This document shows, piece after piece, positions 14,949 to 19,153 of a stretch of DNA of 19,153 nucleotides. A program made the position numbers and the translations under genes. The notes below the pieces were generated by a model. It searched no databases. It saw only the letters and a program-made list of their open reading frames with translations, and had not been told where the DNA came from. Origin of the DNA: Holophaga sp. (lineage in GTDB: Bacteria > Acidobacteriota > Holophagae > Holophagales > Holophagaceae); contig JARLGP010000223.1 of NCBI GenBank assembly GCA_031292735.1, positions 1 through 19,153 on the forward strand, read 5' to 3'. Positions within the stretch are counted from its first letter, which is position 1. Each line of letters begins with the position of its first letter.

Positions 14949-16148
14949 ATGCCCACCTTCGCCTACACCGCCCGCAGCAGCGCCGGCAAGACCCGCAAGG
15001 GCAGCCGGCTGGGAGCCAACGAAGGGGCGCTGGCGCTGGAGCTGGCCGCGGAGGGCCTGTTCCTGGTGCGGGCCGAGCCGGTCGTCCCGGCGGCCCAGGA
15101 CCCGGGCAGGCTCAGGCTGAAACCCAAGGAGCTGGCCACCTTCCTGCTGCACCTCAGCACCTACCTGGAAGCGGGCATCCCGCTGCTGCTGGCCTTCCAG
15201 GACTACCGGGACCCCGAGCATCCCCGGTTGGAAGCGGCGGTGCTGGACATGGGCGCGCGGCTGTACCAGGGCGCCGCCCTTTCCGGGATCATGGAGGCCT
15301 ACCCCAACCTGTTCCTGCCGGTGCATGTGGCCATGGTCCGGGCCGGGGAGACCACGGGGCGGCTGGAACAGGCCCTGCGATCGGTGATCCGGCTGGTGGA
15401 GTGGAACGCCGGGCTGCGCGCCCAGGTGCGCAAGGCCGCCACCTATCCCCTCATCCTGGCGGCGGTGCTGACCCTCATCATCCTGCTGGTCTGCGCCTTC
15501 AGCCTGCCGCCCATCCTGACCCTGCTGGAGGACCTGGGCATCCCGCTGCCCCTGGTCACCCGGATCTTCCTGGCCGTGGGGCACGGACTGGCCCGCCACG
15601 GCTGGCTGCTGGCAACGCTGCCCGCGGCCGCCTTCTTCGTCCTGCGCCAGGCGCTGCGGCGGCCGGCCTTCCGGCTGCGCTGGGACGCCGCCCTGCTGGC
15701 CCTGCCGGTGGCCGGCGGGCTGATCCTGCGCATGGCCCTTTCCCGCTTCGCCCACGTGTTCGCCGCCCAATGCCGGGCCGGCATCCCCATCATCCAGGCC
15801 CTGGCCAACAGCGAAGGGGTCACCGGCAACACCCGGCTCGGGCTGGCCATCCGCGGCATCCGCCAGGGGGTGGAGCAGGGCGGGCGGCTGGCGGCCTGCG
15901 CCGCCCGGGAAGGCCACTTCCCCCAGCTGGTGCTGCGCATGCTGGCCATCGGCGAGGAGACCGGGAAGCTGGAGGAGACCCTGGAACGGAGCGCCGGCTA
16001 TTTCGACGCCGAAGTGGCGCAGAAGGTGGACCTCTGCTTCCAGGTGCTGGATCCCGTCATCAAGATCCTCATGGCCTGCCTGCTGGTGTTCGTGGCCATC
16101 GCCGTGCTGCTGCCGCTCTACCTGCTGATCGGAGGCATCAATGGCTAG
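14949..16148 (+). CDS. gspF: GspF/PilC-type inner-membrane platform protein
   Basis: A 399-residue polytopic membrane protein that links the ATPase to fibre assembly. It has the family start (MPTFAYTARSSAGKTRKGS) and two GspF domains, about residues 60-185 (KELATFLLHLSTYLEAGIPL) and 264-390 (LSRFAHVFAAQCRAGIPIIQ). Each has the conserved AGIP turn and the GE(T/E)TG motif (RAGETTGRLEQAL; GEETGKLEETLE). Membrane segments lie near residues 166-190, 214-236 and 366-390. Its ATG follows the gspE stop by one base, and its stop lies eight bases inside the next gene, so the three are translationally coupled. Confidence 0.95.
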   Translation: MPTFAYTARSSAGKTRKGSRLGANEGALALELAAEGLFLVRAEPVVPAAQDPGRLRLKPKELATFLLHLSTYLEAGIPLLLAFQDYRDPEHPRLEAAVLDMGARLYQGAALSGIMEAYPNLFLPVHVAMVRAGETTGRLEQALRSVIRLVEWNAGLRAQVRKAATYPLILAAVLTLIILLVCAFSLPPILTLLEDLGIPLPLVTRIFLAVGHGLARHGWLLATLPAAAFFVLRQALRRPAFRLRWDAALLALPVAGGLILRMALSRFAHVFAAQCRAGIPIIQALANSEGVTGNTRLGLAIRGIRQGVEQGGRLAACAAREGHFPQLVLRMLAIGEETGKLEETLERSAGYFDAEVAQKVDLCFQVLDPVIKILMACLLVFVAIAVLLPLYLLIGGING

Positions 16149-16929
16149 TCATACTGTGGCGCGCGGCTTCACCCTGGTGGAGGCGGCGGTGGCCATCGCC
16201 GTGCTGGCCATCCTGGCCGGCAGCATGGCGCCGCTGGCCCTCAAGGCCCTGGACCAGCGGCGCGAGGCCGCCACCCGCCGCAGCCTCAAGCTGGCCTTCG
16301 AGGCCATGTTCGGCGCCCGGGACCGGCGGGTGGCCAACATGCGCTCGGATTTCGGCTTCACCGTGGACCAGAGCCTGGCCGCCCTGCCCATGCTGGTCAC
16401 CCGGCCCGAGTTCGATCCGGCCATGGGCCGCTGGGACGGCGCCAGCTTCGAATGGGGCTGGAACGGGCCGTACTGGCACGGGCCGATCAGCAACGGGGCC
16501 CCGGTGGACGCCTGGGGCAGCCCGATCCAGCTGCATTTCGAAGCCCATGACGACCACAGTTTCCAGCTGGTGAGCCTGGGCCCCAGGCGGCGCCGGGGGG
16601 AGGGCAACATCCTCTATCCGTCCGTCCCCGTCCCCCTGGCGAGCCTGCAGACCCGGGTCATCCTGCACATCCTCCCGTCGCGGCCGGACCTTCGCTGCGA
16701 GGTGGTGATCCGCTACGGCCGGGCCGCCCCGGGCGCCCTCATGGCGAGAACCGACGCGCTGGCCATCGCGCCCGGGGAAGGCGTGGTGCACGCCACCCGG
16801 CTGGTGCCGGCCGGCACCATGGAAGTGACGGTCGTTCCCGGAGTCCATGGCGCCGTTCCGGCCGGCTTCAGGCCCATCCCCCTGGACCTGCTGCCCGGGG
16901 AGACCCGGGAAGTGAGCGTGACCCTGTGA
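16141..16929 (+). CDS. Unusual prepilin-like protein with C-terminal beta-rich extension
   Basis: A 262-residue protein with a nine-residue leader (MASHTVARG), then FTLVEAAVAIAVLAILAGSM, so prepilin peptidase should cut after Gly9 with Glu at +5. A helical part follows (RREAATRRSLKLAFEAMFGA), then a GspG-like core, NGPYWHGPISNGAPVDAWGS and VSLGPRRRRGEGN. That last stretch sits where GspG has its acidic calcium loop, but Arg replaces the acids. The last 100 or so residues have no counterpart in the other three pilins. They look like repeated beta strands ending GFRPIPLDLLPGETREVSVTL, in the style of carboxypeptidase-regulatory or PEGA-like beta-sandwich domains (an inference from pattern only). 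It could be a minor or tip pseudopilin. It overlaps gspF by eight bases and the next gene by four. Confidence 0.85.
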   Translation: MASHTVARGFTLVEAAVAIAVLAILAGSMAPLALKALDQRREAATRRSLKLAFEAMFGARDRRVANMRSDFGFTVDQSLAALPMLVTRPEFDPAMGRWDGASFEWGWNGPYWHGPISNGAPVDAWGSPIQLHFEAHDDHSFQLVSLGPRRRRGEGNILYPSVPVPLASLQTRVILHILPSRPDLRCEVVIRYGRAAPGALMARTDALAIAPGEGVVHATRLVPAGTMEVTVVPGVHGAVPAGFRPIPLDLLPGETREVSVTL

Positions 16930-18293
16930 GCGCCCAGCCCTTCACCCTGCGGCTCCTGGACCACGGGGCGCGGCTCATGGACGGCGCCGGGCACCTGCTG
17001 GCGGAGCTGAAGGAGCCCGATACCGCCGGGGCCGACGCGCTCCGGGAGCTGCTTCCGCCCCGGGCGCCGGTGCAGTTGCTCCTGGGCGGCGCGCTGCTGC
17101 AGTGCGCCGAGGTTCCGGCGCTGGCCCCGCGGGAGCGCCGGGACGTGGCCCGGCGGCTGGCCCCGGGCCAGGACGGCATGCTCACCGCCCAGGCCCTGGA
17201 CGCGGATCCCCTGGCCGAGGGCGGACACGTGCTCTGGATGGCCGCCCACCCCCGGCGGGAGCTGGACCGGTGGCTGGAGCTGCTGGCCCAGGCCCGGGCC
17301 CGGCCGGTGTTCGCCGTGCCCTGGCAGCGCGCCCTGCTGGCCGCGGGCCGGCCGGAGGAAGCCGGCGCCCTGTACCTGACCCTGGAGCCCGGGGCCGCGC
17401 ACCTGCTGTTCTTCCGGGGCCGCAACCTGCGCTTCACCCGGGTGTTTCCGCCGCCGCCGGAGCTGGACCTGCGGGAACCAGGCGAGGCCGGAATCCGGGC
17501 GCTCGGCCAGGTGGTGGCCGAGGAGCTTTCGCTGCTCCTGCAGTTCCTGCAGCAGAAGCACCGGGGCTGGACGCCCACGGCGCTGTTCGGCGTGGGCCTG
17601 CCGGAAGCCGCCGAGCCGGCCATGGCGGCCCTGGGCCGCTCCCTGGGCCTGGACTTCAGCCCGCTGGGACCGGACCTGGCCGCCTTCCTGCTGGAGGGGG
17701 CCGCCCGGGAGCGGCGCCGCAAGAACGGGCTGGACCTCATCCCCCAGGAGCTCCGGGACGCCCGCAAGCGCGGGCTGTTCCGGGCGGTGGTGTGGGGCGC
17801 GGTGGCCGCGCTGGTGGCCCTGGGCGGCGCCACCGAAGGCTTCCTGCTGCACCACGAGCGGATCCTGCTGAGGGAGGCGGTCAAGGCCGAAGCGGCCCGG
17901 GAGCAACGCCGGGCCCTTGCCCAGTCCGGCGAGGAGGCCGCACGGCTGCGCTTCGGCCTGCTGCGGCTGCGCCGGGCCGAGGAGCGCCAGAAGCGCGCGG
18001 TGGAAGGGCTCGAGCAGCTGGGGGTCCAGCTGCTGCAGGCGCCCCGGGGCCTGGTGCTGCAGAAGGTGGAGGTGGCCCAGGTTCCCGGGGACGAGGTGGA
18101 GAACCGGTTCCAGGTGGACGGCTGGGCCCGCACCCGCAAGGCGCTTTCCCTGGGCTTCCTGGTGGCCTACTACCGGCGCCTAGCCCGCTTCCCCGGCATG
18201 AAGCTGGCCCCCCTGCACAACGTGCGCGTCCAGGACCAGTCGGAGCTGGAACCGGGCATCACCCGGTTCCACCTGGAAGGAACCGCGCCATGA
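16926..18293 (+). CDS. GspL-like protein (PilM-like domain fused to PilN-like domain)
   Basis: A 455-residue protein. The N-terminal 270 or so residues have the length and strand pattern of the PilM/GspL actin-like cytoplasmic domain, but the nucleotide-binding motifs are degenerate, as in GspL. Near residue 271 comes GLDLIPQELRDARKR, which matches the INLLP signature at the start of PilN. A single membrane segment (about 284-306, FRAVVWGAVAALVALGGATE), a coiled-coil stretch rich in Arg, Glu and Ala, and a small periplasmic ferredoxin-like region ending at the stop follow. The fusion is the GspL arrangement: the cytoplasmic half recruits the ATPase and the rest reaches the periplasm. The GTG start overlaps the previous stop (GTGA), and the stop overlaps the next start (ATGA). 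The assignment rests on layout and weak motifs rather than strong similarity. Confidence 0.78.
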   Translation: MSAQPFTLRLLDHGARLMDGAGHLLAELKEPDTAGADALRELLPPRAPVQLLLGGALLQCAEVPALAPRERRDVARRLAPGQDGMLTAQALDADPLAEGGHVLWMAAHPRRELDRWLELLAQARARPVFAVPWQRALLAAGRPEEAGALYLTLEPGAAHLLFFRGRNLRFTRVFPPPPELDLREPGEAGIRALGQVVAEELSLLLQFLQQKHRGWTPTALFGVGLPEAAEPAMAALGRSLGLDFSPLGPDLAAFLLEGAARERRRKNGLDLIPQELRDARKRGLFRAVVWGAVAALVALGGATEGFLLHHERILLREAVKAEAAREQRRALAQSGEEAARLRFGLLRLRRAEERQKRAVEGLEQLGVQLLQAPRGLVLQKVEVAQVPGDEVENRFQVDGWARTRKALSLGFLVAYYRRLARFPGMKLAPLHNVRVQDQSELEPGITRFHLEGTAP

Positions 18294-18898
18294 ACCGGGA
18301 ACGGCTGCTCATGGGGCTCCTGCTGGCGGGGCTGCCGGTGGCGGGCTACCTCCTGCTGGCCAGGCCCGCCATGCGCCGGATCCAGGCGCTGCACCTGCGG
18401 ATCCAGGCCGCCAACGAGGGGTTCCAGGGCGTGCCGCCGTTCACCCCGGTGAGCCAGGAGGAGCGCAGGCTGCTGGAGGACCCCGCCGCCCCCTGGCGTT
18501 CCCGGATCCCCCTGGTGGACGACGACGCGGCCCGGATGATCCAGGTGGACCGGGTGGTGAGCCAACTGGCCGTGGCGTTCCAGGCCAGGAAGGTGAAGGC
18601 CGTGGCCATGCGCGCCGTGCTCGATCCGGTGCGGGCGGAGTTCACCGTGCCGGCGAGCCTGGCCCAGGGCCCGCTGCCCGCGGCCAAGACCGCGCCGGGC
18701 ACCCCCGAGCAGCCCATGGCCGGCTGGGTGCTGGAGGTGGAGATCGCCGGAAGGACCCGGAGCCTGTTCCAGGCCCTGTCCGCCGCGGCCGAGGTGAACC
18801 CCCTGCTGGAGCCGGTGGGCCTGCGCTGGGAGAGCGCCCAGGCTCCCGGCGCGCACCACAAGTACCTCCTGCTCCGGAATCTCTATTTGAAGCCCTAG
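18290..18898 (+). CDS. GspM/PilO-like inner-membrane protein
   Basis: A 202-residue bitopic protein. A short cytoplasmic start (MNRERLL) precedes one membrane segment (about residues 6-24, LMGLLLAGLPVAGYLLLAR), then a helical stretch (MRRIQALHLRIQAANEGF) and a periplasmic domain with alternating strands. This is the PilO/GspM plan: an anchor, a coiled coil, then a ferredoxin-like domain that pairs with PilN/GspL. Position directly after the PilM-PilN fusion supports it. The start is set by an ATGA overlap with the previous gene and GGAAGG nine bases upstream. A longer open frame reaching back to 17102 is only a shadow inside the previous gene. Sequence similarity by eye is low, so the call rests mainly on topology and gene order. 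Confidence 0.72.
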   Translation: MNRERLLMGLLLAGLPVAGYLLLARPAMRRIQALHLRIQAANEGFQGVPPFTPVSQEERRLLEDPAAPWRSRIPLVDDDAARMIQVDRVVSQLAVAFQARKVKAVAMRAVLDPVRAEFTVPASLAQGPLPAAKTAPGTPEQPMAGWVLEVEIAGRTRSLFQALSAAAEVNPLLEPVGLRWESAQAPGAHHKYLLLRNLYLKP

Positions 18899-18909
18899 GA
18901 GGCTGTCCC

Positions 18910-19153
18910 GTGTCCTTCGTGGAACAGAACAAGCGCTGGCTGGTGCCCGTCCTCGGGGCCGCGGTGGCGGGCGTGGTCTGGATGAATCTCCCGGGCCGCC
19001 CGGCGCCCCCCCGGCCCAAAGCGGAACCGGAAGACCGGGCCGTGCCGGCCGGCCGGGACGCCCCGGATGCCGGGTTCGCCGCCGACCGCCAGGCGCTGGA
19101 GGCCCCGCCGCCCTCGGCCAACGTCGCGACCGCCCTGCTCCAGACCGGGCGCC
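18910..19153 (+). CDS. Membrane-anchored protein at the GspC/PilP position (3' end outside window)
   Basis: A GTG at 18910 with AGGAGG seven bases upstream opens a frame that runs to the window edge (81 complete codons). It begins SFVEQNKRWLVPVLGAAVAG, so there is a short cytoplasmic head and one membrane segment at about residues 9-25. A strongly Pro/Ala/Arg-rich linker follows. This single anchor plus flexible linker, 11 bp after the PilO-like gene, is what GspC or PilP proteins look like before their periplasmic domain, which contacts the secretin. PilP is usually a lipoprotein, and no Cys lipobox is visible here, which favours a GspC-like form. The diagnostic domain lies beyond the window, so the identity is tentative. 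Confidence 0.6.
   Translation, partial: MSFVEQNKRWLVPVLGAAVAGVVWMNLPGRPAPPRPKAEPEDRAVPAGRDAPDAGFAADRQALEAPPPSANVATALLQTGR

Noticed and set aside
12587..14956. Minus-strand frame of about 790 codons opposite prepilin 3 and gspE
   Set aside because: It is antisense to two well-supported genes. Its composition (Gly, His, Gln, Val) is typical of shadow frames, with no domain.
17102..18898. Frame joining the GspL-like gene region to the GspM-like gene as one 598-residue protein
   Set aside because: The first 400 or so residues are Gly/Pro/Arg-rich nonsense read out of frame inside the GspL-like gene. The real start of the second gene is ATG 18290.

Overview
This is a G+C-rich, densely packed bacterial chromosomal segment. 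Gaps between genes are almost all under 160 bp, and many are only a few bases or negative. It looks like a free-living, motile or surface-active Gram-negative bacterium. The combination of multiple methyl-accepting chemotaxis proteins (MCPs), tyrosine catabolism through homogentisate, and a type II secretion/type IV pilus-like locus would fit Acidobacteriota (for example the Holophagae/Geothrix group). That placement is an impression from gene content and style, not a proof. I see no rRNA, tRNA, CRISPR array, insertion sequence or integrase, and no gene-free stretch longer than 300 bases. The longest gap is about 158 bp, at 11763-11920.

Layout. (1) 1-5765, chemotaxis block on the + strand: the 3' end of one MCP, two complete MCP genes, then cheR and cheD overlapping by 11 bp. 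All three MCPs have nearly the same signalling domain and end in the same tail, (E/D)FTRF, on a flexible linker. This fits the pentapeptide tether used by CheR enzymes, and the CheR next door carries the Gly-X-Gly loop seen in tether-dependent enzymes. Receptors, methyltransferase and deamidase thus look like one adaptation module. CheA, CheW, CheB and CheY are not in view.

(2) 5773-8156, aromatic catabolism: hpd (- strand) and hmgA (+ strand) are divergently transcribed from a 131-bp shared regulatory region. Together they convert 4-hydroxyphenylpyruvate to homogentisate and then to maleylacetoacetate. (3) 8235-10978, a mixed housekeeping stretch: a membrane-anchored TPR protein, pncB (nicotinate phosphoribosyltransferase, - strand) and a YeeZ-like Rossmann protein.

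(4) 10979-19153, a secretion/pilus-like machine on the + strand. It holds three tandem paralogous prepilins, a GspE/PilB ATPase, a GspF/PilC membrane platform protein, a fourth and unusual prepilin with a C-terminal beta-rich extension, a GspL-like PilM-PilN fusion, a GspM/PilO-like protein, and the start of a GspC/PilP-position protein cut by the window end. From the ATPase onward the genes overlap or nearly touch. The first two prepilins are instead each preceded by a strikingly A+T-rich island, and the two islands share an inverted copy of a 17-18 bp A/T motif flanking the first prepilin gene. The locus resembles a reduced or atypical type II secretion system. It is the most interesting part of the window because the pilins are multiplied, their C-terminal regions are unusual, and the usual gspH-I-J-K minor-pseudopilin set is absent from the visible part.
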